Shown here piece by piece: positions 1 to 10,261 of a DNA stretch of 64,000 nt. This DNA comes from Annulohypoxylon bovei var. microspora (taxonomy: Eukaryota > Ascomycota > Sordariomycetes > Xylariales > Hypoxylaceae), in NCBI GenBank assembly GCA_022836615.1, contig MU405363.1, positions 26,214 through 90,213 on the forward strand. The letters are read 5' to 3'. Below the pieces are notes generated by a model, which saw only the letters and a program-made list of their open reading frames with translations, was not told the origin of the DNA and did not search any database. A program made the position numbers and the translations under genes. Position 1 is the first letter of the stretch; each line of letters begins with the position of its first letter.

Positions 1-540
1 GCGGTGCGGAATACCTAAGCTGTCTGGCTACTTCGATAAGTAAGCCAGTCGTAGATTATATTAAGTGCTGATCGCCGGGAGGAATACAATCCCGTTTGCT
101 TACTGCAACGGCACTGCCCGCGGCTCCCAGAAACTTCAATTAAACTCGACGCGCTGACGCGTGTATGCGGCGTAGCTATGTGGTACGTAGTAAATATCAA
201 CACGACAAATCCTGCTGATGTCAGATGCCAGACCGAACGGTACAACGGCGAATGTACCCATACATACTACCCACCTAGGAACAGGTTACACTACATGCAA
301 TACTATGTATGCACGGTGATGGAGGGTTGCAGTGCAGTATTGATGCAGCCATCCGACAGACCTACCTACCTACATTCCACATGGGGATGTAATTATCAAC
401 TCGCTACTACGTCCCACAATACCCTGAGTCCATAACAATGCTTTCGTCGAGCAGAAGACTCTTCCTGTCTATCGTTACCTAAGACCCAGGACCTAGGGGG
501 TATTTCGATTACTAGGAAATATACTCGGTTGTGAGCTGCG
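1..540. other. Left flank, no gene seen
   Basis: I see no coding exon with family resemblance here. Short open frames on both strands lack recognisable motifs. The stretch would contain the promoter of the P450 gene that starts at 541. Confidence 0.5.
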
Positions 541-2696
541 ATGGAGGAAAGCTTGATTGCGATTTTGAAGGCCCATTGGGTCCAAGTTATAGGAACTCTA
601 GTGAGATAGATCCTATCCGTATGCGAATGGACTTTTCCCAGTATCTAATGTAGTTGTTAAGGTCTTCGGCTATTGTCTGAACAAGGTCATCTACAACCTT
701 TACTTGCACCCACTTGCTAAATTTCCGGGACCATTATTGGCACGCGCTACACATGTGAGATAACTAGTCTTAAGAAGCACTCAGAATAAACTACAATTAT
801 GATACACTGAGAAAATGTGCATAATGACCTGACTAACCGCGTCGCTACCAGCTATGGCGGTTCAAGAATACGATGGGCGGTCGACAACACCGAGTATTCA
901 GGGTTGAACACCAGAAATACGGTACTAAACCCTTTTTCAGGGCTACGAAGCGTAGTATAATCCATTTCGTCTACCGAACCACTGACGATATACTATAGGC
1001 GACGTCTTCCGCGTCTCTCCCAACGAATTGAGCTTCGCCTCTGTTCAGTCCTACCGCGATATCTACGGCTTTCCGTCGGCGGGAAAGCCGCAATTTATCA
1101 AAAGTGATTTTTACGACGTGTTTGGGTCGGGTTTCAAGACGGGGTGCATCGGCAGTGAGCGAGATCCAAAGGTAGTCCGTCGTTCAGTTTCTCGCGGGAA
1201 GTGAAATTGACTCGGAAGTGTAGGTTCATGCTTCTAAAAAGAAGCATCTCCTTGCGGCCTTTTCTCCGCGCAGCCTTGCTGCCCAGGAGAGCATCATACA
1301 GAGATGCACAGATGCGTTTGTCGCCAAAGTTGGCCCGCTGAGCCGGAAGGGCAAGGGGGGCATCGATATGACCAAATGGTTCGAGATGAATGCTTTCGAT
1401 CTCCTGGGTGAAATGGCCTTTGGGGAGGGTTTCGGCTGTATAGCTGAGGGCGAGTTACCCCTTTTCGCTCTTTCGGCTTAGGTGCCGTCGCTTAGCTGAC
1501 CGAAAAAACCGGCCCGTAGAAAAACACCACTTTTGGATCGATCTCATCCTTACGCATCTGCGCGAGATTGTTCTAGTGGATAACTTAAGGAGGTTCCGCT
1601 TATTAGCTATGCTAGGTAAGTGGCTGCTCCCGTCGCTTGCGACGAAGGTGAGAGCAACCCATCAGCGGTATAGTCGGGACAAAGTACGGAGGTTCGTCAA
1701 GTATCCCTCATCTCTTTACTCCTTTCTGAAATATTGACAGAAACACAGCCGGCTTGAGAGCAAATCGATGCGGCAGGACTTCTTTACAAATATCGTCGCA
1801 AAGGTCAAGAGCGGCGAGGTTGGATTAGAGGAGATGACAGCGCACGCGAGCACGCTGATGTATGTTTATCCATTTCCCACTTTCAATTGCCCATTTTTGA
1901 AACTCCTACATAATCTTTAATCCGTCCTGTACTATTCGCCACAACTAATATATCGGCGCAGCATTGCCGGTGGCGAAACTACAGCAACAACTTTGACCGC
2001 GGCGCTCTACTACGTGCTGCGCTCATCCGAGGTACGCTCTAAATTAGCATTCGAGATACGAGGCCGCTATAAATCCTACGACGAGATTGATTCCGTCTCC
2101 GCTCTCCAACTGCCCTATCTACAAGCCGTAATTAACGAAGCGTTGCGAAGTCACCCTTCCGGCGCCGGTGGCTTCCCACGCATCTGTCCCGGCGCGGTTG
2201 TCGACGATCATTGGGTGCCCGCCGGAGTAAGTTCTCATCGTTAAAGATTCTGCGAGCGTATGAAGTCGTTCCTCTGACGAAAATCAAACGCAGACAGAGT
2301 TATATACCAGCACGTGGTCTGTGTCGCATGACGAGCGCTACTTCGCAGATCCGGATGTGTTCAGGCCGGAGAGGTGGGTTGATCCCGAGTGCGACGACGT
2401 AAAGGAAGCCAGCCAGCCTTTTTCGCTCGGATATAGGGCTTGTATTGGGCGAAGGTAGGGAAAATTCGGACATGTATTTGAGCTATACGCGTAATGCGTT
2501 TTGCTTGTGAATAATTCGCTGACAGATACCTAGTTTTGCCTTCGTCGAGATGTCGCTCGTCCTCGCGAAACTGTTTTTCTCGTACGATATGGATCTCGTC
2601 GATCAAGATCTTGACTGGGAAAGCCGGTCAAGGCACTGGGTCATGTGGTGGAAGGCACCGGTTCGGGTCTGCGCCCGAGAGGTGATCTCGCGGTAG
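541..2696 (+). CDS. Cytochrome P450 monooxygenase, CYP65-like (10 exons, 497 aa)
   Basis: A complete P450 can be spliced in one frame: exons 541-600, 662-754, 852-921, 999-1171, 1224-1449, 1520-1691, 1749-1859, 1962-2226, 2294-2454 and 2534-2696. The product is 497 aa, normal for the family. Seen motifs are a hydrophobic N-terminus followed by the proline hinge HPLAKFPGP, the I-helix AGGETT, the K-helix EALR (ExxR), PERW, and the heme loop FSLGYRACIGR with the axial Cys. The pattern resembles isotrichodermin C-15 hydroxylase-type fungal P450s (CYP65 and relatives), which oxidise sesquiterpenes and other secondary metabolites at the ER. Intron 5 (1450-1519) has a GC donor in the strong context AGG/GCGAGT. 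There is no internal stop when spliced, so I call it intact. It is probably a tailoring oxidase of the adjacent terpene cluster; the substrate is inferred. Confidence 0.85.
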
Positions 2697-2829
2697 ATGA
2701 AATGTGGTAACTCGTATTGATAGTCCCTTAAATACAGACTGAAAGTTCCCAATAATATACGGCTTTTAATTTACAAATGTAAAATGACTATCATACATTC
2801 CTTATTCCGACGTGCTCCTTTTGACACCG

Positions 2830-4093
2830 TTAGACGGCGAGTCCCGGCTCGCTTTTCATGTCCTTCGTATTTGCCTGGTCGCCATCCCCGTAATGACCGC
2901 CAGCCTTCTCGGGCAACGCCTGCCAGCGGTGATTCGCCGGTGTCTGGCTGAGCAGCTCGATCTCGTCCGTGTTGGTGATCCTGTTCCACGACATGACAGG
3001 TCGGCGGCGGGAGTCGCCGCTTCGGCCCGACACGCCGGGAGTCTGCCCGCTTCCGGGACCGGACTGTTTGGAGGCTACGGTCTTGCTCGCGGCGCGGCGG
3101 AAGAGCACCGGGTACGAGGGAATGCAGGCGACTAGGAAACCCGCTAGAACCTCGATGGCGGATAAGTACGCCGCGGGGACGTTATCCCCTTTTGAGTGTT
3201 AGCAGTCGAGTTGGAAGTGTTTCGAGGGACGATAACTCACATGTAGGATCGACTGTGGCGTTTAGGTTGCCGATGAAGCCGGCCCTAGTTATTCCTACTA
3301 CGCACGCGCCGCCACCCAGCCCGAATAGGAGAACCAGGCCCCACCGCCTTTGGCGCGACACGTTGAGCTTCCAGACTAGCGGCAGGGGCAAGACCAAGAT
3401 TGCTACGTCCGTGATGACGTTTAGGATGCTGGTCACGAGCGCCAGCTGGCCGATGTTGATGCAGTGGCCGCCCTTGATCGTTGTGTCCCAGTTATACTCG
3501 ATGGGTATGCACTGAAAGCTGATGGCGAAGACGGTGGTGAACATCCAGGCGCCCATGAAGACGGCAACCCCCAGGAGCGCCCAGCGGAACCACGTCTGCG
3601 GGAAGATGCGCTGGTAGAAAGCGAGGATGCTCCATTTGATGGTCACAATGACGACGGAGTATATGACCTCGGAGGAGATGAAGTACTGGCAGAGAGATCT
3701 TAGCCCGTGAACGCGGGGGACATCTCGAGAAACGTACAATTTGCAGGAGCCGGGCGTCTGTGATAAATATAGCATGTTTCCCTAGACCGGCGTTCGTGCA
3801 TATCCCCAACGCAACACAGAATGGGATGTAGAGACACTACGTCCGGTGATCTTGTCAGTGTCGTCGCGATTAGATGCGTACTGCCTCGAAGGGCGACGTA
3901 CCAGGGCGAATATGATCAGATAGTCCGCTAGTAGCAAAGTATTTCCGTGCAGCCAGCGCGCGAAGAGTCTCGTCGCTACGAATACTACCGACAGGAAAGC
4001 GCAGACGGACACACACACGATGATGTTAGGCCGTAGATCGTCAGAGGCGTGCGCCACCATGTAGGCGACCTGCTCAGGGGACGGCAGCGACAT
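2830..4093 (-). CDS. Rhodopsin-domain integral membrane protein (PTH11-like), 364 aa
   Basis: Four exons on the minus strand, 4093-3902, 3836-3738, 3685-3241 and 3188-2830, join in frame with GT..AG borders to give 364 aa. The protein has about seven hydrophobic segments and the hallmarks of the fungal rhodopsin-domain family (PF20684): ADYLIIFAL after helix 2, KWSILAFYQRIFP, a conserved Cys pair region, and SAIEVLAGFLVACIPSYPVLFRR near the end. A hydrophilic, probably cytosolic tail of roughly 80 residues follows. Members are fungal plasma-membrane proteins related to PTH11-type receptors; most lack a known ligand. It lies tail-to-tail with the first P450 (about 130 bp apart) inside the terpene cluster. 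A sensing or transport role there is inference only. Confidence 0.82.
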
Positions 4094-5051
4094 CTTAGTG
4101 GCAATGAGTCAATGACTGTGTTTTACAAGAAATGCATCCTAAGGACAGACGGAATAGAGGCCTCGAGGCGTGTGCTGACACATAGTGTAAAGGTGGGATA
4201 CAAGTTCAGATCATCGAAAGCTGCTGGTAGACGAGACGACGGCGTCCAAGACCGTACGGTAGGGTGTAGGGGGCGGTGGTCAGCTCGATAACCCCCCATA
4301 TCCTCCTGCATTATCTACCTAGGTAGGTGGCATAGAAGGATTCGGCCTCGTTTTATAATACATGGTGTTCCTCCGCATGCAGGGCGATGGGACGATGGGA
4401 CGATGGGACGCTACACTAATTAGGTTATTACCGACGGCTGACTACCCGGACGCATCATGTCGCCCTTTATTCTAACACAACCCCTGCGATCGCCAAGCCA
4501 ACGACTAACCACTCATTGTAATCTGACGCCGCCGTAGGATGCAGAACGCCTACCTAAGCAAGATACTCAAGAATTGGCATACCTAGCATGAATCTGGACC
4601 CTTGAGGAACATGCGCTGCGATGTTAGAATTGGGAAGATGAAGTTTAGCAAGGCTGAGGTTGTATTCGACGTCCTAGACAAGCCTTCCTTTGAAGTAAAA
4701 TACTACGAAGTATCAACTCTTGCACATGTTACTACTACCTAGGTCCTAGGTAGCTGGAGCCGTATAAGCGATCCCTGCGGTATTGATATTTCTCGTAAGG
4801 ATAGGTACCTACTTAGGTAACCTAATGGTTACCCAATCGCTATAAGCTTACGGCGCCAGCGCTTAACCGCTATGTAAGCACTCAACCACCCAATTACAGA
4901 TCTCAGCACAGCCCTACAAGTCGCAGATCAGTGACATAATGCGCACAGACGAGCGGGACGCGGGTCCCGTCTCGATAGATCTACATGGTGGCTTCAGATT
5001 AAACGAATTTCTTAGTCATTGCATGGCATGCGGATCTACATAGCAGAGTCT
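4094..5051. other. Intergenic region with short repeats
   Basis: This is the upstream side of the rhodopsin-like gene and downstream side of the second P450. No coding exon is recognised. It carries an 8-bp tandem (GATGGGAC, about three copies, near 4384-4410) and palindromic CCTAGG microrepeats near 4316 and 4737-4752. Confidence 0.5.
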
Positions 5052-6795
5052 TCAGGTTGTCCTACGTTTCTTGCATAGGATGGTGGCGGCGTGATCCGGC
5101 AAGAATTGCGTCTCGACTTCCACACTCTTCGGTCGTATCTGCCCCTCCGCGAACTTGATGTCGTAATTATTCACTAGATACATCGTGATCGCCTTAATTT
5201 CGTCGCCGGCAAAGAAGCGGCCGGGGCACGCGTGTCTCCCGTACCCAAACGCCATGCTCTGCGGGTTCGCCTGTGGACGGCGCGGGTTAGTCTTAGTAAG
5301 GGGAAAGGGAGAAGTGGACGAGACTGGGATATGCATACCGCGACAAATTGCGCCTTGCCTTTCGTAGCCGGATCATCCGTGGTCTGGCGCAGCTTCACAA
5401 ATCGTAGGCCGTCAAAAGTCTCGGGTTCGGGGTACAGCTTCGGATCCATGGAGATGGCTTGCGCCGGCACGCCGACGGTAGTATGCGCCGGGATCACAAA
5501 GCCGTCTGATAGGCGCCAGTCCTCGGTAATGATACGTTCGAAGGTAACTGGACAGCTTTGGTTAGTCGATAATAATCGACTAATTTTTAAAGGGGTAGGA
5601 CATAGACAAGAGAAAATGTTGTACCTAGCAAGAGCGGATTGAATCGCTGGCCTTCTTTCATGATGCTGTCCATGATGTGCATCTGGAAGAACCCCTTTTT
5701 ACTAATTTTCCCGTTTTCGTCAGCAACCCTGACGAACTCCTCTCTGAGCAGGGGAATCAGGTCGGGATGTGCGCAGAGGTCGAAAATCAGCTGGCTGTTT
5801 GCCGCTGCGGTGGTATGGATGGCCGCGAAGCTGATCTTGAGAAGGATATCCGCTATAAACCTATGGTCCGTCTCTTCGTCCACGGCGGCGTCTTGCATCC
5901 ACGAGAGCAAGTCCTTCGGGCGCTCGCCCGTGCGTTCCCGCTCCGCAAGCATAGGGAGCGCAGCCTTGTCGACCTCCCGGTGATGTTTGGCAAGGTTGCG
6001 CACCTCAGGGATCAGGCGCGCGGCGAGGGGCTTGAGGAACTCGGGGTATCTTTTAAGTTTCTGCGCGCCGATATATCCGTCGACGGCGGACGCGATAGAC
6101 GCGGTCAGCCAGGAAGAGTTGTGGCTAAGCTCGCGCCCGCCGAACATGCGGGACGAGACCCGCGCCACGATGCGTGTGATAACGTCCACGAGAGGCACCT
6201 CCGTCCACTCCTCCTCGGAGCACTTGGGGAAGATCTTGTCGAAGCATTCGACGATCTCGTCCTGCACACCTACCATGACGTCCGACAGGTACTGGTTTAA
6301 GTCCCCCTTGACCGTCCTTGGGTGTAGCGTGCTGCGGCTGCCGAAGCCCGTGTGCTTGCCCTCGAACATCTCGATGAAGGTTCCTACAAAGTCGACCTTG
6401 TCGACCGGAGCCGTCTTCAAGTCCTCGAGATAGCGAACCGGGAGCATGAGGCGCTCCCCGAGAGGGGACGGCACGTAGAAGAAGCCGCCGTTAACATTGT
6501 TGCAGAAGTAACCCTCCGCGAGCATGGCCCGAGAGTCGTGCCGGAAGCGCTCGCGGTTTCGGATCCGCTCCTTGCTGCTGGCGCCGCCGATGACCGGTAT
6601 TCCGGGAACGAGGCGCTGTTTGGGCGGCGAAAAGTAGTTCCATATGATCGCTGTGAGGATGATTATGAACGATAGACTGCCCACGTCGTTCTTGTCGAGC
6701 GACGAGGCCCACGTGACGCAGTCGTCGAACAGGCGCGGGGTTAGTAGAGCGGTGTACGGCATCGAATTCGACGACATAGCTTTAATTCTAATCAC
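5052..6795 (-). CDS. Cytochrome P450 monooxygenase, ent-kaurene-oxidase/CYP503-like (532 aa)
   Basis: Three exons, 6795-5625, 5547-5339 and 5270-5052, give 532 aa; an in-frame ATG at 6777 would give 526. A hydrophobic anchor at about residues 40-52 suggests ER membrane attachment. The I-helix reads FAAIHTTA, the K-helix KEGQR (ExxR), and the heme loop is FGYGRHACPGR with the axial Cys. The His-Thr pair in place of the usual acid/alcohol pair, and the residues after the heme loop, are typical of fungal terpene P450s related to ent-kaurene oxidase and gibberellin or indole-diterpene P450s. It is transcribed divergently from the sesquiterpene cyclase, with a shared promoter of about 600 bp, so co-regulation and oxidation of the cyclase product are likely. 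The exact reaction is unknown. Confidence 0.88.
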
Positions 6796-7395
6796 GATGC
6801 CTTCCTATCTGAGAAGAGAAGCGTACGGCGATAAAATATTTTGCGTCCGGATCTGCAGCGTGGCGTGTATGCCTTACCCTCAGAGATACCCCTGGAATCT
6901 CTTCTTGGATGCTATCATAGTATTCGACTGTAGATGCCTAGAATATAGGTAAGCAAGTGCCTAGGTAGGTACATACTGCATATGTACATGCCTACCAGGT
7001 CCTATCTAGTGGGTAGGTGTCTGCTCATACTCACGTCAGTGCTGTGCCTCTTTGTTTATGTGAAACTTACCTAATCGGGCACTTCCTCTTACGGATAAGT
7101 CGTCAGCAATCGGGATTCTAATGCAACGTGGGGAGGATTAATAGGCAGTCTTGGAACGACACCGATGATCTTGATATCGGCTCTATTGGCCTTATCCCAG
7201 CAGGGGATGAGGTGTGGGCGCAAAGGGTCTCATCGCCTAGGCATATTCAGAGCTCGTAACTGAAGCACTTCGTACAACGTCGCTGCCCCTTTCTCGCTTT
7301 CTAGACCTCGTGGCACTACATGTATATTATCCGAAGTCCCATTCTCGACACTCGCATATATCAAGATTAGTACAATTATTCGCCAAGTCCTAGAT
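6796..7395. promoter_or_regulatory. Divergent promoter region between P450 and terpene cyclase
   Basis: About 600 bp separates the start codons of two divergently transcribed cluster genes, so both promoters must lie here. It contains a CCTAGG-type microrepeat near 6937-7018 (AGGTAGGTAC/CCTACC). I could not identify a regulator binding site with confidence. Confidence 0.5.
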
Positions 7396-8579
7396 ATGCC
7401 TAGCATCATGTCACCCATGTTAGAGTATGTCCCTACGTCTGTAATCTCTCTCGCTCAGGAGCAAGCCAAACCCTTTCCTACACCAGTGCGATGGGCACTC
7501 CACATCCCTTCGTCAGAATTGACAGCACAGATTCATCCTCTTCATGAGAAGGTCGTCGCCGAAGTGGATGGCTATTTTCTTCAGCACTGGCCGTTTCCCA
7601 ATGGAAAAGCACGCAAAAGGTTTGTGGCGGCGGGCTTCTCGCGAGTGACGTGCCTCTACTTTCCCAAGGCGTTAGACGACCGGATTCGCCACGCATGTCG
7701 ACTACTGACGCTACTCTTCCTGGTGGATGGCAAGTTTTGGTCCTCCCGATATGCCCGCGGCATCATAGGTTCGATACGGAACTAGAACTGACAGGCAGAT
7801 AGACATCCTCGAACAAATGTCCCTCAAGGATGGCCGTGCCTATAACGAGAAGTTAATGCCGCTGTTTCGGGGTTCCGTCCTGCCAGACCGCAATGTGCCT
7901 GTCGAATGGATCGGCTATGATCTTTGGGAATCTATGCGAGAGCAGGATAAAGCCATGGCCGACGATATCATGGAGCCCGTTTTTACCTTCATGCGTGCGC
8001 AGACAGATCCCGCACGTTTGACCGAGATGGGTCTGGGCCGATATCTAGAATATCGTGAGGCCGACGTCGGCAAGGCGTAAGTTTAATCTCTTATTATTTC
8101 AATGCTGTTGAAGACGAGAATGAGATAGAATATCTGCGCAGGCGATGCTAAAGTTTCTCCCAAGCCTCCTCGCCGCGCTGATGCGGTTCTCCATGGCGCT
8201 CGTGGTACCGGCTTCAGATCTTGAGATGGTTCGTCCCGTCGACCGGAACTGTTCCAAGCATCTCTCGGTCATTAACGATATCTGGTCGTACGAGAAAGAA
8301 GTCCTGGCTGCCCAAACTCTCCACGAGGAAGGTGGGATGTTATGCACGGCCGTCGCGGTACTGGGCAAGGAGGCCGAGATCAGCACTGACGCCGCGAAGC
8401 GCGTCCTCTACCATCTGTGCAGAGAGTGGGAGCTCGAGCACCGGATATTAATAGCTGATATTCTAGCACAGAAGGACACGCCGGTGCTAAGGGCATACCT
8501 GCAGGGTCTCGAGTTGCAGATGAGCGGAAACGAGCTTTGGAGCAAGACGACCCTGAGATATGTGCAACCGAAGGATTGA
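7396..8579 (+). CDS. ari1: Aristolochene-synthase-like sesquiterpene cyclase (340 aa)
   Basis: Exons 7396-7729, 7803-8076 and 8165-8579 give a 340-aa class I terpene cyclase, close to the usual length of fungal aristolochene synthases (about 320-340). The aspartate-rich motif DDILE lies in LVDDILEQM at about residues 111-115, and the NSE triad is present as NDIWSYEKE. Other blocks match aristolochene synthase as I remember the family: CLYFPKALDDRIRHACRLL, YDLWESM, FMRAQTDPARL, YLEYREADVGKALLAALMRF and QMSGNELWSKTT. The enzyme converts farnesyl diphosphate to a bicyclic eremophilane hydrocarbon in the cytosol using Mg2+. Intron 1 (7730-7802) has a GC donor (G/GCAAGT) and splits the codon of the second Asp of the DDxxE motif. 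An alternative start ATG lies at 7408. The precise product needs assay. Confidence 0.9.
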
Positions 8580-9606
8580 TTTATTCCGGACTCGATATAG
8601 AGTCAGGGGTGTACTACCATTACTTGGATATTACTGATACTAGAGCACAAGAAATATACACTCCGATAGATAGACTTTGAGAAATGCTTAAAGTGGATTT
8701 CATGTGATGTTTAGGTAATTATGCTAATACGTGACAGGTAAATTCTAAAAAGTTCCTTCGTAAACCTCACCGCCGTATATGTGGTCCTACATCACCCCCT
8801 CCTCGAATACTGACCTATTATATTACTGGCACTTTGTATTATTGATTTCATTAGTAGGTATATTTTCCGTCGTGTAATGGTAGTTATTTTCAAATAATCA
8901 TTTTACTATGATATTAAAGGGGGGTGGGGTGTGTGTAGAACCTTGCGTCTTCTCTTACCTAGGTAGTACACTGATATATCGATAACCAACCCCGAACAAT
9001 ATAACTCATCTGTAGTTCCATCTAAATGAGGATTAAAAATTTCTAATGAACATTAAGTGACATTGGAGACCTGTAAGTTCCACCTGAACTAGTGTCAAGG
9101 TCGAATCCATCTAGTTACTTTAGTTACAATGATTAATCATACAATAAAAGCCACGACAGCCCTAGGAGTATTATAATTTTGAATATTTTAACTAATAAAA
9201 TGCCCATAATCTACGCTCTATTTCATAAGGTAAGGCTAGGTATGCTTACGGTGGTCTTTTTCCCAGTTGATATCATCGAAACCTTGGCCTGATAGCCACC
9301 TAGTCTCAGCAATAGCCTTTCAAGGGAATAACAAAGATGTAACTATGTCAATTGCTAGTAATGCAGTAGGGTTACAGTATCTTTCGAAGTTAGTAAGGAT
9401 TTAAAGTAAGGTTACATCAGCCTCATTATCTTAATGGAAATCGGAAAGGAGGGTAATAGTTGGTATGGTGTCACAGAACACATATGGTGACATATTCCTT
9501 CATGGTGTGGGTAGTATTTTTCTCTCAGGCAGCCCTATATGTAACCACGATCACGTATGGGCGATGGAAACTCAACCGCACGTGGGCGATATGATAATAA
9601 ACTAAG

Positions 9607-9728
9607 TTGATATTAAATACAGCGTTTCATTCGGCCATTGACAAGCACTTTCTTTGGCCAATGGTCGAGACACGCACTTCGAATATATACGAACAAAGGA
9701 ATGAAACGGCGAGGATTATTGATATCAA
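9607..9728. repeat. Imperfect inverted repeat, hairpin-like
   Basis: The left arm reads TTGATAT..., then CGTTTCATTC; the right arm ends GAATGAAACG... then GATATCAA. The arms are about 25-30 nt with small gaps and enclose about 65 bp, which itself holds GGCCATTG/TGGCCAATGG. It could be a very short foldback element or a cruciform-forming site. Confidence 0.5.
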
Positions 9729-10029
9729 GTAGTTCACAATTTACGAGTATAGGTAAGCCATGGACTTGATATGACTTAGCCCTTACTAGCCAGTGCTAGT
9801 CTAATTTCCTTAGCTTTTACAACTGCGAGTTTCTTTGGATTAACCCGATGTTCGATTCCCCGATTCCTCAACATCACAGTTTTGCACTCTTTTAAACGGT
9901 CCTAGGTAGCAACTAGCTTTTGTTAGGCTACGAAATATAATTGAGCGTATGCGATATCTTCTTTTATTGATTTAATTGCTTCCAGCATGCTCTCAATATA
10001 GCTTCTAATATGTTATTAGTAAGGAATCG

Positions 10030-10122
10030 ATTAGGTAAGCATTATGATTAGATAATCATTCTAAGACCTCGATAGGGGTTGCTTACCTAATAGGAATGAT
10101 TATTAAGGAATAGTGCTTACCT
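10030..10122. repeat. Imperfect inverted repeat, about 30-nt arms
   Basis: The left arm (AGGTAAGCATTATGATT.. at 10032) and the right arm (..AATAGTGCTTACCT ending at 10122) are reverse complements with a few mismatches. A loop of about 30 nt separates them. It sits just upstream of the fungal-trans regulator gene. Confidence 0.5.
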
Positions 10123-10261
10123 CATCGACATCTTCGGCGTTTACGGAAATCTCTTTAAATCCGTTCTTATGTTCGCACGTCCGACCCAAAAAGCACAGCG
10201 GAATTTACATAAACCCAACCACCGTATTTGATGTGAAGACTTTGGGCAATGGTCAATTAAA

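Larger units (their letters stand above)
8580..10261. other. AT-rich non-coding stretch with inverted repeats
   Basis: About 1.7 kb of AT-rich sequence lies between the cyclase and the next gene. I see no exon with family resemblance. Two imperfect inverted repeats (9607-9728 and 10030-10122) are listed separately. The stretch may be decayed repeat DNA. Confidence 0.5.

Noticed and set aside
15..435. Overlapping open frames at the left edge
   Set aside because: No motif or splice-compatible continuation; probably chance.
541..2696. P450 as a pseudogene because its longest frame is only 83 codons
   Set aside because: All ten exons join in frame with proper splice borders and keep every P450 motif, so the short frames are due to many introns.
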